Source of the DNA: Alteraurantiacibacter buctensis
Lineage (GTDB): Bacteria; Pseudomonadota; Alphaproteobacteria; Sphingomonadales; Sphingomonadaceae
Length of the DNA stretch: 64,000 bases
Assembly (NCBI RefSeq): GCF_009827655.1
Contig: NZ_WTYV01000001.1
Location: 372,001 to 436,000, forward strand
Direction of reading: 5' to 3'
Shown: piece by piece, positions 43,722 to 52,517 of the stretch
How the letters are laid out: each line of letters begins with the position of its first letter
How positions within the stretch are numbered: position 1 is the stretch's first letter
Notes under the pieces: model-generated
Databases searched by the model: none
Seen by the model: the letters and a program-made list of their open reading frames with translations, nothing else
Told to the model about the DNA's origin: nothing
Position numbers and translations under genes: made by a program

Positions 43722-45160
43722 TCAGAAAGCCCGGTGGTGGACCAGCACCCGCACAGTGGCCAGAATGATCTTGATATCGCCCCACAGCGACCACGAATTC
43801 AGATATTCAAGGTCGGCCTGCAAGCGGTCAGACAGATCGGCTTCGCTATCAGTGGCACCACGCAGGCCGCGGATCTGGGCCAGGCCCGTGATGCCCGGGC
43901 GGAGGCAGTGGCGCTGCCAGTACTTTCGGTCGACCTCCCAGAACAGCTTGTCACCTGCATGCGATCCGAGCGCGTGAGGGCGGGGCCGACGATGCTCATG
44001 TCACCGAGGAAAACGTTTATCAGCTGCGGCAGCTCGTCCAGGCTTGTGCGGCGCAGGAACCGCCCGACGCGCGTAATGCGATCATCATCGCGCGAGGCCG
44101 AGCGCAAGCCTGCAGCATCGGCCTTGGCAGTGCGCATCGAGCGGAACTTGTAGATGTCGAAGAAGGTGTTGCCGCGACCCATCCGCCGCTGCCTGAAAAA
44201 CACCGGCCCGCCATCGTCCAGCGTGATGGCCAGCGCGCACAGCAACAGCACGGGCGACAACAGGAGCAGCCCGGCAGCCGAGGCGGTCAGATCGAACAGC
44301 CGCTTGGTAATCCGGGCCCGCATGGCCAGCTGGCCGGTCGACACCAGCAAACCATAAACATTGGCTTCGCGGTGGCGGACGATACCCAGCGCTCCGATCT
44401 CGCGGGCGTAGTCGCTGATCACCTCGCCGTGGATGCCGGAACCCTTCAGCACCTCGGACCAGGCGATCCGGTCCGATGGCTGACAACTCACGATCACCTG
44501 GTCCATGTTGCGCAGATAGCGCGACAGACGGTCCAGCATCACGGGGTCTTCCAGATCCGGCCTCAGCGCGTGCTCGCGCGACGAGACGCGGTAGACGTGC
44601 GGGATGCGCACTTCCGGGCCGCCGGCATCGATCAGCAGGCGATTGGTCATGCTTGGGCCCCAGAGGTACATCGTGATGCGCGCGACCACATAGCGCACGA
44701 AGCCCATGGCAACTGCCGACAGCGTGACGCTGGCCGCGAAGACGACGCGGGAATAATCCTCGCTGGTCTTCATCAGGAAGCCCAGGAAGCTGAGCAGCAG
44801 CGTCGACACCAGCAGCGCCACCACGCAACGCTTGGTAGCCTCGTGCCAATGAATCAGCCCTTCGCGTGAATAGGTCCCGCTGTACATGGCGATGGTCTGG
44901 AACAGCGGCAGCAGAAGGTAGCCGGGGGCCATCGCCTCGGGCAGCGGCATCAGCGGCATGTAGATGCCGCTGATGAGGGCAAAGGAGGCGAGCAGTATCG
45001 CGGAATCGCAGATGATCAGGGCAAGATAGAGCTGGAGACGGCGCCGCTCCAGCGACAGGGCCAGACCGTTGCGCGGTGCACGCGGGATACGGGCGGGCCG
45101 CTCGTCGAGCACCCGTCGGGGCTCGACCTCACGCGACAATCCGGCATTGACCGGACGCAC
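43722..45160 (-). pseudogene. Undecaprenyl-phosphate sugar phosphotransferase with a C-terminal frameshift
   Basis: The intact part is an exopolysaccharide initiation enzyme (WbaP/WcaJ type): about five membrane helices, KRLFDLTASAAGLLLLSPVL and the catalytic domain [20 protein letters not shown] (in part), [35 protein letters not shown]. After GP the reading frame breaks: the first frame continues as unrelated [15 protein letters not shown] to a stop at 43799. In the next frame the correct C-terminus [40 protein letters not shown] and [16 protein letters not shown] runs to a stop at 43722. One missing C in the run at 43982-43985 (plus strand GGGG) explains both. GTG start at 45160. A sequencing error is the alternative. 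Confidence 0.88.
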
Positions 45161-45225
45161 ATCAGTCGCTTAATCAGCAGACGAGAGATCCATGGAAATT
45201 CCTTCTGCCCACACCCTACCTGTGG

Positions 45226-45248
45226 ACTAGGTATTCTCACCTAGTATA
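45226..45248 (-). promoter_or_regulatory. Inverted-repeat candidate operator overlapping the sugar-transferase promoter
   Basis: ACTAGGT (45226-45232), a 6-bp spacer and ACCTAGT (45239-45245) form a perfect 7-bp-arm inverted repeat. On the minus strand TATACT (45243-45248) is a near-perfect -10 box, so the repeat overlaps -10 and the predicted transcription start, about 65 bp before the GTG start. No good -35 is seen. The surrounding 45160-45300 is AT-rich for this genome. Confidence 0.55.
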
Positions 45249-45362
45249 GGAATTATCCAGCGCTATCCATTGTTTTTTGCAAGTGCGAATAGACTCCCCG
45301 CTGCAATTTGGCACAGGCCGTGAGCTGTTTGCGACGAGTTGTTGAGCCGAACTGTGCCTGCT

Positions 45363-46397
45363 TCAGCGTCGACTTGCAGCGACTCGCGTTATCTGGGCCA
45401 ATGACTGGGCAAGTATCAGATCGGCCCCCTGGCTGTTGGCCATCAGAGTACGGTGCAGTTCGGTCAGCCGTCCGACCAAGCGGTCAAGCTTGTGGCTGGG
45501 CCAGTGGCGCAATTGCTCCTCGATTGGGCGTCGATCGCGGAAGAACACGTTCTGTCTTTCAAGGAAGCGGGGCAAATCTTCACGGGGAGCCATGCGGGCG
45601 GCCAGCCCGGCGAGCTGGGCGGCCCGGCGCTCCAGCGCCAAAGCGATGGTCACGGGATTGATCCCCTGTTCGCGGATCCTGCGAAGTTCCGCCGGCAGCT
45701 TCTTCATGTCTCCGCCAAGCACGGTGTTGACGATTGGCGGCAGATCATCATCCGCTGTGCGAGCGCAGATTTCCTCGAACACATCCAATGTCGCAGTTCT
45801 GGGCGTCTGTGGGGTTGCGTCGAGATAAAGGGCCAGCTTGTCCACTTCCGACCGGGCAATGCGCAGGTCCATGGTGCTGGCCTGCGCCAGCCGGTCCGCC
45901 AGGTCGCCGCTGGCCTTGACACCGGCAGATGCAAGCATGGTGTTGATCGCCCCGCGCACATCCTTGATATCGGGTGAGTGGAACATGGCCACCAGGCTGT
46001 CGCCGCGATCGATCAGCAGCTTGGCCGTTCGTGACTTGTCGGTCGCACTCGTGGCAATCACCAGCACGGGGCAGGCTCCGCCCATTGCGCCCAGGTCCGC
46101 CATTTCCAGGAACGCGCGCAGGGCATCGTGCGCCTCTTCCCCGTTGACCTTGGCGAGGATATGCCGTGAGCCGCCAAACAGGGAGGTAGATCGCGCCTCG
46201 TCGACCAGACGCGAGGTATCGGCTTTCAGATCGGCCCCGCTCAGCTCGATCCGCTCGCCCGCATCGATCATGTCGCCGATCACCCGCGCGGCAGCGAATT
46301 CGGCCCCGGCTTCGTCAGGGCCGCAAAAGAACCACACCCTGCACGTGGCCGAAACCCGCTGGGCGACAGTGGCAAAGTTGGCGTGGGTCGCTTTCAC
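45363..46397 (-). CDS. holA: DNA polymerase III delta subunit
   Basis: HolA is the delta subunit of the clamp loader and opens the beta sliding clamp. The 344-aa protein begins [20 protein letters not shown] with VWFFCGPDEAGAEFAAARVI and contains LIDRGDSLVAMFHSPDIKD, ICARTADDDLPPIVNTVLGG and the C-terminal LVGRLTELHRTLMANSQGAD helix bundle typical of the family. Its ATG overlaps lptE by 4 bp. The order leuS-lptE-holA is the widespread arrangement in proteobacteria, which supports the call. Confidence 0.92.
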   Translation of the reverse strand: MKATHANFATVAQRVSATCRVWFFCGPDEAGAEFAAARVIGDMIDAGERIELSGADLKADTSRLVDEARSTSLFGGSRHILAKVNGEEAHDALRAFLEMADLGAMGGACPVLVIATSATDKSRTAKLLIDRGDSLVAMFHSPDIKDVRGAINTMLASAGVKASGDLADRLAQASTMDLRIARSEVDKLALYLDATPQTPRTATLDVFEEICARTADDDLPPIVNTVLGGDMKKLPAELRRIREQGINPVTIALALERRAAQLAGLAARMAPREDLPRFLERQNVFFRDRRPIEEQLRHWPSHKLDRLVGRLTELHRTLMANSQGADLILAQSLAQITRVAASRR

Positions 46398-46897
46398 GAC
46401 CGATCGCGCAGCGCCAGCGACAGCCGCGTCACGATGCGGTCAGCCACCTGCTGGGCAAGGTTCTCCAGCGCGGTCTGCTCCGCGGCAATGGTGGCAAATT
46501 CTGAACTCACCACGTCGATACCCGCGTCGGAACCGGCGGTGGCATCCAGCAGGATCTCCCCGCTGGCGATGTCGACCAGTTGATAGCGCGCACGCAGGGT
46601 GCGCCGTTCGCGACCAATCGTATCGTCGGTCAGCAGGCCCAGGCCTTCGAGCTGGTCATCAAGCAGCACATCAAGGCGATAGCGCGGCGCGGTCGAGCTG
46701 CCGGTCTGGCCCAGCCGGTCGATCAGCGCGTTGCGGACCAGCCAGCCTTCCTGTCCCTCGATAGCGGGAACGTCGATCGCTGCCAGTCCCTGTGCCACCA
46801 CGCCGGACGATCCGCCGGCATACATCGGGCGCAGCCCGCAACCGGAAAGCGCGGCCAGCAAGGCGCAGCCCAGGGCCAGGCGCGTCACCCGGCTCAT
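46394..46897 (-). CDS. lptE: LPS-assembly lipoprotein LptE
   Basis: LptE is the outer-membrane lipoprotein plug of LptD that inserts LPS. The 167-aa protein starts [20 protein letters not shown] (lipobox LSGC, Cys 20) and then [12 protein letters not shown], the usual LptE start, followed by [20 protein letters not shown] (in part) and [20 protein letters not shown]. It overlaps leuS by 4 bp upstream and holA by 4 bp downstream. LptC and LptA are at 35046-36319, so three of the Lpt components lie in this window at two sites. Confidence 0.9.
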   Translation of the reverse strand: MSRVTRLALGCALLAALSGCGLRPMYAGGSSGVVAQGLAAIDVPAIEGQEGWLVRNALIDRLGQTGSSTAPRYRLDVLLDDQLEGLGLLTDDTIGRERRTLRARYQLVDIASGEILLDATAGSDAGIDVVSSEFATIAAEQTALENLAQQVADRIVTRLSLALRDRS

Positions 46898-49431
46898 GCG
46901 ACGATATTCACCAGTCTGTCGGGCACCACGATCACCTTGCGCACCTGCGCGCCATCCAGCGAACGTTGGACCTTTTCGCTGGCGAGCGCCAGTGCTTCCA
47001 GCTCTGCACTGGGCAGGCCCTTGGCAACAGTCAGCGTATCGCGCAGCTTGCCCTTCACCTGCACGGCCACGGTTACCTCGTCCTCCACCAGCAGGGCGGG
47101 ATCAACCTTGGGCCAGCTTGCTTCGGCCACCAGGCCCAGGCGGAACTGCGACCAGGCTTCCTCTGCCAGGTGCGGCATCATCGGCGAAACCAGCACGATA
47201 AGCTGGCGGATTGCATTCGACCGGCTGGCCGAAGGCGAAGCTTTCTCGATCGCACCGGTCAGCTCGTAAATCCGCGCCACGGCCTTGTTGAAGCTCAGCG
47301 CCTCGATGTCGCTGGCGACGGCGGCAATGGTCTGGTGCAGCTTGCGGTCAAGCGCGATGTCATTCTCCGCGTCGGCTCCGGCCCCGCCCATGCCTACCTG
47401 CCCGAACAGCCGCCACAGCCGCTGCACGAAGCGCGCGCAGCCTTCGATGCCGGCTTCGGACCAGGGCAGGTCGCGCTCCGGCGGGCTGTCGCTGAGCATG
47501 AACCAGCGCACCGCGTCCGCCCCGTAGTCGGCGATGATGTCCTCGGGGTCGACCACGTTCTTCTTCGACTTGGACATCTTGATGACCTTGCCGATCTGCA
47601 CCGGCTGGCCATCTTCCCGCAGCACTGCGCCGCCACTGGAACGGTCGACTTCGGGAGGGCTGAAATAGATTTCGCGCGGGCCGTCCCTGCGCGAATAGGT
47701 CTCGTGCGTCACCATGCCTTGGGTGAACAGGCTGGCGAACGGCTCTTTCACCTCGATCAGGCCCACATGGGCCAGCGCGCGGGTCCAGAACCGGGCGTAT
47801 AGCAGGTGCAGGATCGCGTGCTCGATGCCGCCGATGTACTGCTCCACCGGCAGCCACTGGGCCACTTCCGCCTGGTCAAACGGCTTGTCGGCCGGCTGGC
47901 TGGCAAAGCGCAGGAAATACCAGCTGGAATTGACAAAGGTGTCGAGAGTGTCCGTCTCGCGCCGGCCTGCCTTGCCGCATTGCGGGCAATCGACGTGCTT
48001 CCAGGTGGGATGGCGGTCCAGGGGATTACCGGGGACGGAGAAGTCCACGTCCTCCGGCAAGGCCACCGGCAGGTCCGCCTTGGGCACAGGTACCACGCCG
48101 CAGGCATTGCAGTGGATGAACGGGATCGGCGTGCCCCAATAGCGCTGACGCGAAATGCCCCAGTCGCGCAGGCGCCATACTGTCTTGCCAGTGCCCCGCC
48201 CTTCAGCCTCGATCCGGCGGATCACTTCGGCCTTGGCATCGGCCACGGACATACCGTCAAGGAAGCCGGAGTTGACGCAGATACCGTCGCCCGCCTCGGC
48301 CTCCGCCAGCGGAGCATCGGCGGCACCGGCGCTGGCGGCAATCACGCGGGTGATCGGCAGGCCGTACTTGGTCGCGAAATCGAAGTCGCGCTGGTCATGT
48401 CCGGGCACGGCCATGATTGCCCCGGTGCCGTATTCCATCAGCACGAAATTGGCGATGTACACCGGCAGGTATTCGCCGGTGAACGGGTGCTTCGCGCCGA
48501 TGCCGGTATCGAAGCCCAGCTTTTCCGCCGTCTCCAGCTCGGCTGCAGTGGTGCCGCCCTTCTTGCACAGGGCTATGAAGTTCGCCGCATCGCAGTTCAC
48601 CGCCGCCACGCCTTGCGCCAGCGGATGGTCGGGGGCGACGGCCACGAAGCTGGCCCCGAAGATGGTGTCAGGCCGGGTGGTGTAGACGGGCAGCGTATCG
48701 CCGTTCGACAGGTCGAAGGAAAACTCCAGCCCCTGGCTCTTGCCGATCCAGTTCTCCTGCATCAGCCGGACTTTTTCGGGCCAGGTGTCGAGGGTGGCGA
48801 GGCCGTCCAGCAGGTCCTGCGCGAAATGGGTGATCTTCAGGAACCACTGGTTGAGCTTTCGCTTCTCCACCAGAGCGCCGCTGCGCCAGCCGCGCCCGTC
48901 CACCACCTGCTCGTTGGCCAGCACGGTCTGATCCACCGGATCCCAGTTGACCGCGCTCTCGCGGCGATAGACCAGTCCTGCCTGGTACAGATTCAGGAAC
49001 AACGCCTGTTCGTGGCCATAGTAGCTGGCATCGCAGGTGGCGATCTCACGGCTCCAGTCGAGCGCGAAGCCAAGCTGCTTCAGCTGCCGCTTCATCGTGG
49101 CGATGTTGTCATAGGTCCAGCCAGCAGGGTGGACGCCCTTTTCCATCGCCGCATTCTCGGCCGGCATGCCGAAGGCATCCCAGCCCATCGGATGCAGCAC
49201 CTCGAAGCCGTTCAGCTTCTTGTAGCGCGCCAGCACGTCACCCATCGTGTAATTGCGTACGTGGCCGATGTGGATGCGCCCGCTGGGATAGGGGAACATC
49301 TCCAGCACATAGCTTTTGGGTCTGGTGGAGGCGCTGTCGGCCTCGAAACAGCGCGCCTGTTCCCACGCTGCCTGCCAACGGCTGTCAGCCTGCCCGGCAT
49401 CGAACCGGACATCGAAGGACGAATCAGTCAT
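46894..49431 (-). CDS. leuS: Leucyl-tRNA synthetase
   Basis: LeuS charges tRNA-Leu. The 845-aa class I synthetase has the HIGH motif in [20 protein letters not shown], the CP1 editing domain with [20 protein letters not shown], the zinc-knuckle-like [10 protein letters not shown] and [14 protein letters not shown] and the KMSKS loop [18 protein letters not shown] at about residue 615. Length is normal for bacterial LeuS (about 840-870). First gene of leuS-lptE-holA; the upstream DUF3576 gene (26 bp away) may share its transcript. Confidence 0.98.
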   Translation of the reverse strand: MTDSSFDVRFDAGQADSRWQAAWEQARCFEADSASTRPKSYVLEMFPYPSGRIHIGHVRNYTMGDVLARYKKLNGFEVLHPMGWDAFGMPAENAAMEKGVHPAGWTYDNIATMKRQLKQLGFALDWSREIATCDASYYGHEQALFLNLYQAGLVYRRESAVNWDPVDQTVLANEQVVDGRGWRSGALVEKRKLNQWFLKITHFAQDLLDGLATLDTWPEKVRLMQENWIGKSQGLEFSFDLSNGDTLPVYTTRPDTIFGASFVAVAPDHPLAQGVAAVNCDAANFIALCKKGGTTAAELETAEKLGFDTGIGAKHPFTGEYLPVYIANFVLMEYGTGAIMAVPGHDQRDFDFATKYGLPITRVIAASAGAADAPLAEAEAGDGICVNSGFLDGMSVADAKAEVIRRIEAEGRGTGKTVWRLRDWGISRQRYWGTPIPFIHCNACGVVPVPKADLPVALPEDVDFSVPGNPLDRHPTWKHVDCPQCGKAGRRETDTLDTFVNSSWYFLRFASQPADKPFDQAEVAQWLPVEQYIGGIEHAILHLLYARFWTRALAHVGLIEVKEPFASLFTQGMVTHETYSRRDGPREIYFSPPEVDRSSGGAVLREDGQPVQIGKVIKMSKSKKNVVDPEDIIADYGADAVRWFMLSDSPPERDLPWSEAGIEGCARFVQRLWRLFGQVGMGGAGADAENDIALDRKLHQTIAAVASDIEALSFNKAVARIYELTGAIEKASPSASRSNAIRQLIVLVSPMMPHLAEEAWSQFRLGLVAEASWPKVDPALLVEDEVTVAVQVKGKLRDTLTVAKGLPSAELEALALASEKVQRSLDGAQVRKVIVVPDRLVNIVA

Positions 49432-49456
49432 GAACTACCCCTGTCGCTCGCGCGCT

Positions 49457-49933
49457 TCAGCCCACGGCGGAGCGGCGCAGATCGCGTGCCTTGGTCAGAA
49501 TGATGTCTTCCAGCCGCTGGACAGTGGACGCCTGCACCGGCGCTTCCACCCACGTGCCGTTCTGCAGCACCTGCCGGCTGGCTGCCACGCGCAGGGCATC
49601 GGCACGCAGGTCGGAATCGAGGATCGACACCGAAACCTTCACCCGCTCGTTGGGGCTGTCGGGATTGGCGTACCAGTCGGTCACGATCACCCCGCCGGCA
49701 CTGTCGGCCTGGGTCAGCGGCATGAAAGCCAGCGCCTCAAGGCTGGCGCGCCAGAGATAGGAATTGACGCCGATGCTGGTCACCTGCGAGGCGGCGAGGT
49801 CTGCCTGCGGCCGCTCGTTCCCGCCGCCGCACGCTGCCAGGCCCAGGCTCATCAGGCCCAGCACGGCAAGGCGGCCCAGGGCGCTGCTGCTCGAAGTGGC
49901 GGTCTTGGCCAGGGCGCGCATGCTCATTTCCAT
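49457..49933 (-). CDS. DUF3576 family lipoprotein-like exported protein
   Basis: DUF3576 proteins are conserved alphaproteobacterial envelope proteins of unknown role, usually just upstream of leuS, as here. The 158-aa product has a lipoprotein-like signal (LGRLAVLGLMSLGLAACGGG, Cys near residue 36) and the DUF3576 core: TSIGVNSYLWRASLEALAF, QADSAGGVIVTDWYANPDSP and RVKVSVSILDSDLRADALRV. Two starts exist (49933 and M5). Its position beside leuS-lptE-holA suggests a link to outer-membrane assembly. Confidence 0.88.
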   Translation of the reverse strand: MEMSMRALAKTATSSSSALGRLAVLGLMSLGLAACGGGNERPQADLAASQVTSIGVNSYLWRASLEALAFMPLTQADSAGGVIVTDWYANPDSPNERVKVSVSILDSDLRADALRVAASRQVLQNGTWVEAPVQASTVQRLEDIILTKARDLRRSAVG

Positions 49934-50314
49934 TTATGGGTCCAGTCATCCAGGTTGCGGCCGCTGTTCGCAGCAGCCGGATGGTCTCTATAGCCTGCCT
50001 GCCGCAGGCGGCAAGGCGCGAGCGGCACGCGGGCGCGCCACCCTGCCCTTTGGCTGGGCGGCGGGTGAACGCGGGCTGAATCTCCAAGCGCCCGATTGTG
50101 GAGTGGCGGCAACACTTTGTAAAAACACCGAGTAGAGCTTCCGATCCGCTGGCCAACGGCCATGCATGGGTTTACACGGCGAATCGGAGGAGGGCAGATT
50201 CGTGCAAGGAACCCTTCGGGCCGATGCCTGCAGAATGGCAGCCCGATCAGGAACCGTTAAGCCGCGATTGTGTCTATGCTTCGTGTTTGAAAGCGATTTT
50301 GGGATGATCCCGGC
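49934..50314. other. 381-bp gene-free region between divergent transcripts
   Basis: Holds the promoters of the DUF3576-leuS operon (minus) and the envelope gene at 50315 (plus). Small hairpins such as GGCC-AAC-GGCC near 50155 and a GC-rich stretch near 50000 are visible. No tRNA, no conserved ORF and no clear promoter boxes were seen. Confidence 0.5.
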
Positions 50315-51064
50315 GTGAGCAGGACTGCAACCACTGGCCGCAAGGGCCGCATCGTCGCCGCACTGTGCGGCGCGGCGCTGGTTGTTGGTGTGCCCAGTGC
50401 GGGCCTTGCTGTCAGCCTGATCCGCGATAGCGGCAGCCCGTCGACTTTCGTATCTTTCACCCCCGCCTCTGCCGATCCGGAGATGGCCCGCCTGATCGAG
50501 GCGCGTGGCAGCACCGTGCGGTTGAAGCGGTTCACCCCGGCCGGGGCCGCCTCCGGCAGCGGGCACGCCATCACCGTGGCCGTGCGCGTCAACCCTGAGC
50601 CGGCCAATGCCATCACCGTCCGAAATGCGGTGGCCAGCGCCGCTGCGGAAGCTTCGGCTACCGGTGCGCCGCGCATTGCCGCTACGCGTTACAACCTGGG
50701 CATGGCACGCGGTTATCACAGCTTTGCCCAGCCGGCCGCGTCGCGCGCCGCCAGCCAGGTATCCGCGCCGATCATGAGCGACTTTGATCTGGCTCGCAGC
50801 GCGGAGAGCGACGAGCGCTCCAGTCGTTTCGCCGCTCGTATCGCTCTGGAACAAGAGGACCGTCCCGCCCCCGCAGCGCCGCGTTCGCTTGATTCGGTGG
50901 GCGACCAGCGGCTCGATGTCGCCGGCAGCTACCGCCTGTCGCGGAACCTCGATGTTACCGCAGGTGTCCGCTACGAGCAGGATCGCAACCGTCTCACCGC
51001 GCTGCCCAACGTGGAGCAGCAGGACAGCCAGGCCGTTTACGTCGGCACCCAGTTCCGCTTCTGA
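50315..51064 (+). CDS. Envelope protein of unknown function with an outer-membrane-type C-terminus
   Basis: Family not recognised. The 249-aa product (GTG start; no ATG is available) begins with a basic segment and one hydrophobic helix (GRIVAALCGAALVVGVPSAG), a long low-complexity Ala-Ser-rich middle, and a distinct C-terminal part: VGDQRLDVAGSYRLSRNLDV (in part), LDVTAGVRYEQDRNRL and DSQAVYVGTQFRF. The last 45 residues alternate like beta strands and end in Phe, as outer-membrane proteins do for Bam recognition. It might be a small anchored or partly barrel-forming protein. A strong terminator follows 29 bp after the stop, so it forms a single-gene unit. Confidence 0.72.
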   Translation: MSRTATTGRKGRIVAALCGAALVVGVPSAGLAVSLIRDSGSPSTFVSFTPASADPEMARLIEARGSTVRLKRFTPAGAASGSGHAITVAVRVNPEPANAITVRNAVASAAAEASATGAPRIAATRYNLGMARGYHSFAQPAASRAASQVSAPIMSDFDLARSAESDERSSRFAARIALEQEDRPAPAAPRSLDSVGDQRLDVAGSYRLSRNLDVTAGVRYEQDRNRLTALPNVEQQDSQAVYVGTQFRF

Positions 51065-51092
51065 TCGACAACCCATCGCCGGTTGCAACAAG

Positions 51093-51115
51093 ACCCCGCT
51101 ACGGCGGGGTTTTTC
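51093..51115 (+). terminator. Intrinsic terminator after the envelope protein gene
   Basis: ACCCCGC (51093-51099), loop TACG, GCGGGGT (51104-51110), followed by TTTTT. A UACG tetraloop with a GC stem is a classic stable hairpin. Confidence 0.9.
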
Positions 51116-51190
51116 TTTGCCCCTGCCTTGGAGTTCATCCTAGGCTCGGCCCCGGACATTCGACCGATTCGAAAAGGGGAGAAGGCATAT

Positions 51191-51913
51191 ATGGCACGCG
51201 TTGCAATCGTCACCGGCGGCACCAGGGGCATCGGCAAGGCTATCTGCGAGAGCCTGCGCGGAGACGGGATGACCGTGGTGGCCAACTATGCCGGCAACGA
51301 TGCCGCGGCTCGCGCCTTTACCGATGCGACCGGCATCCCCGCTTACAAGTGGAACGTGGGCGACCATGAAGAGACGCTGGCCGGTTGTGCCAAGGTGGCG
51401 GAAGAAGTCGGACCGATCGACGTGGTGGTCAACAACGCCGGCATCACCCGCGACGGCACACTTCTCAAGATGAGTTACGAGGACTGGACCGACGTGTTGC
51501 GGATCAACCTGGGCGGCTGCTTCAACATGGCCAAAGCCTGTTTCCCGCACATGCGCGACCAGAAGTGGGGGCGGATCATCAACATCGGCTCGATCAACGG
51601 GCAAGCGGGGCAATACGGCCAGGTCAACTATGCCGCCGCGAAGAGCGGCATCCACGGCTTTACCAAGGCTCTGGCACAGGAGGGCGCGCGCTTTGGCGTC
51701 ACCGTCAACGCCATCGCACCGGGTTACATCGATACCGACATGGTTGCAGCTGTGCCGGAGAACGTGCTGGAGAAGATCGTCGCCCGCATTCCCGTGGGCC
51801 GGCTGGGCCACGCGGGCGAGATTGCCCGTGGCGTGAGCTTCCTGGCATCGGAAGACGGTGGCTTCATTACCGGGTCGACCCTGTCGATTAACGGTGGCCA
51901 GCATATGTATTGA
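51191..51913 (+). CDS. phaB: Acetoacetyl-CoA reductase
   Basis: PhaB reduces acetoacetyl-CoA with NADPH to (R)-3-hydroxybutyryl-CoA, the PHB monomer. The 240-aa SDR protein starts MARVAIVTGGTRGIGKAICE (TGxxxGxG) and has NNAGITRDGTLLKMSYEDWT, IINIGSINGQAGQYGQVNYA and the catalytic YAAAKSGIHGFTKALAQEGA, ending STLSINGGQHMY, the PhaB hallmark. RBS AAAAGGGGAGAAGG lies before the ATG. phaZ is at 19073, and phaA/phaC are not in the window. The next gene starts with TTG overlapping this stop. Confidence 0.95.
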   Translation: MARVAIVTGGTRGIGKAICESLRGDGMTVVANYAGNDAAARAFTDATGIPAYKWNVGDHEETLAGCAKVAEEVGPIDVVVNNAGITRDGTLLKMSYEDWTDVLRINLGGCFNMAKACFPHMRDQKWGRIINIGSINGQAGQYGQVNYAAAKSGIHGFTKALAQEGARFGVTVNAIAPGYIDTDMVAAVPENVLEKIVARIPVGRLGHAGEIARGVSFLASEDGGFITGSTLSINGGQHMY

Positions 51914-52158
51914 GCCGACAGGTGGATGATCTGTTCCATCCACCGGTCAAGCGCTCGGTCGAGATTGCGGGCCACAAGACCTCGGTCAGCCTCGAACCGT
52001 TTTTCTGGGACATGTTGCGGAGGGCTGCCGAAGCCGAGGGAGTGCCGCTGAACGCGCTTGTTGCCCGGATTGATGCCCAGCGTATCGGCGCCCCCCAGCC
52101 TCCCGGGCTGGCGGGCGCGATCAGGCTGTGGCTGGTAGCCAATCGGCCGGGTCAATAG
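51910..52158 (+). CDS. Ribbon-helix-helix domain protein coupled to phaB
   Basis: This 82-aa protein looks like the ribbon-helix-helix domain family common in alphaproteobacteria: HPPVKRSVEIAGHKTSVSLE gives the strand, PFFWDMLRRAAEAEGVPLNA and LVARIDAQRI the two helices. The TTG start at 51910 overlaps the phaB stop by 4 bp (TTGA). This suggests coupling with PHB metabolism, perhaps as a regulator, but the target is not known. It converges with the small stress-type gene (stops overlap by 7 bp). Confidence 0.72.
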   Translation: MSRQVDDLFHPPVKRSVEIAGHKTSVSLEPFFWDMLRRAAEAEGVPLNALVARIDAQRIGAPQPPGLAGAIRLWLVANRPGQ

Positions 52159-52388
52159 GTCGAGGGCGGATCGCTGGCCGGAAAGCTTTCGTCGCTCCGC
52201 TCGTCGACCTTACTCCATTTGTTCTGGTTGCTGGCCATGGCATTCGGCCCGGCATCGCGCACTTGCGCGAAGTTGGTGCCGTCCCCCTGACCAGTGGCGA
52301 AGGCTGCGTTCCGGCGGACTTCTTCCTTCTTGTAATAGCGATAGCCCAGGTAACCCAGGGCGGCGAGTGCCGCAGTCTTGATCAGCAT
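52152..52388 (-). CDS. Small membrane-anchored protein, candidate general-stress gene
   Basis: Family not recognised by name, but similar small proteins are frequent in sphingomonads. The 78-aa product begins MLIKTAALAALGYLGYRYYK (one membrane helix and basic-aromatic end) with an acidic tail ending DERSDESFPASDPPSTY. An excellent RBS AAAAGGAGATCACC precedes the ATG. Upstream is a near-consensus sigma-EcfG promoter, pointing to general-stress control. Confidence 0.72.
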   Translation of the reverse strand: MLIKTAALAALGYLGYRYYKKEEVRRNAAFATGQGDGTNFAQVRDAGPNAMASNQNKWSKVDERSDESFPASDPPSTY

Positions 52389-52412
52389 GGTGATCTCCTT
52401 TTCCTAACCCCC

Positions 52413-52437
52413 AACGGGCGACGGCGCAGAAGGTTCT
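52413..52437 (-). promoter_or_regulatory. Candidate sigma-EcfG (general stress) promoter
   Basis: On the minus strand AGAAC (52433-52437), a 16-bp spacer and CGTT (52413-52416) match the alphaproteobacterial EcfG consensus GGAAC-N16/17-CGTT with one mismatch. The predicted start site would be about 18-20 nt before the RBS/ATG at 52388. No phyR or nepR genes are nearby in this window. Confidence 0.5.
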
Positions 52438-52517
52438 CGCGGCTTGGGTTTGTCATGTGACAAGGCGTGCCAAGATGGCGCTTGACCGCTGCCGGTGCCC
52501 CCCTAGAACCATTGTGC

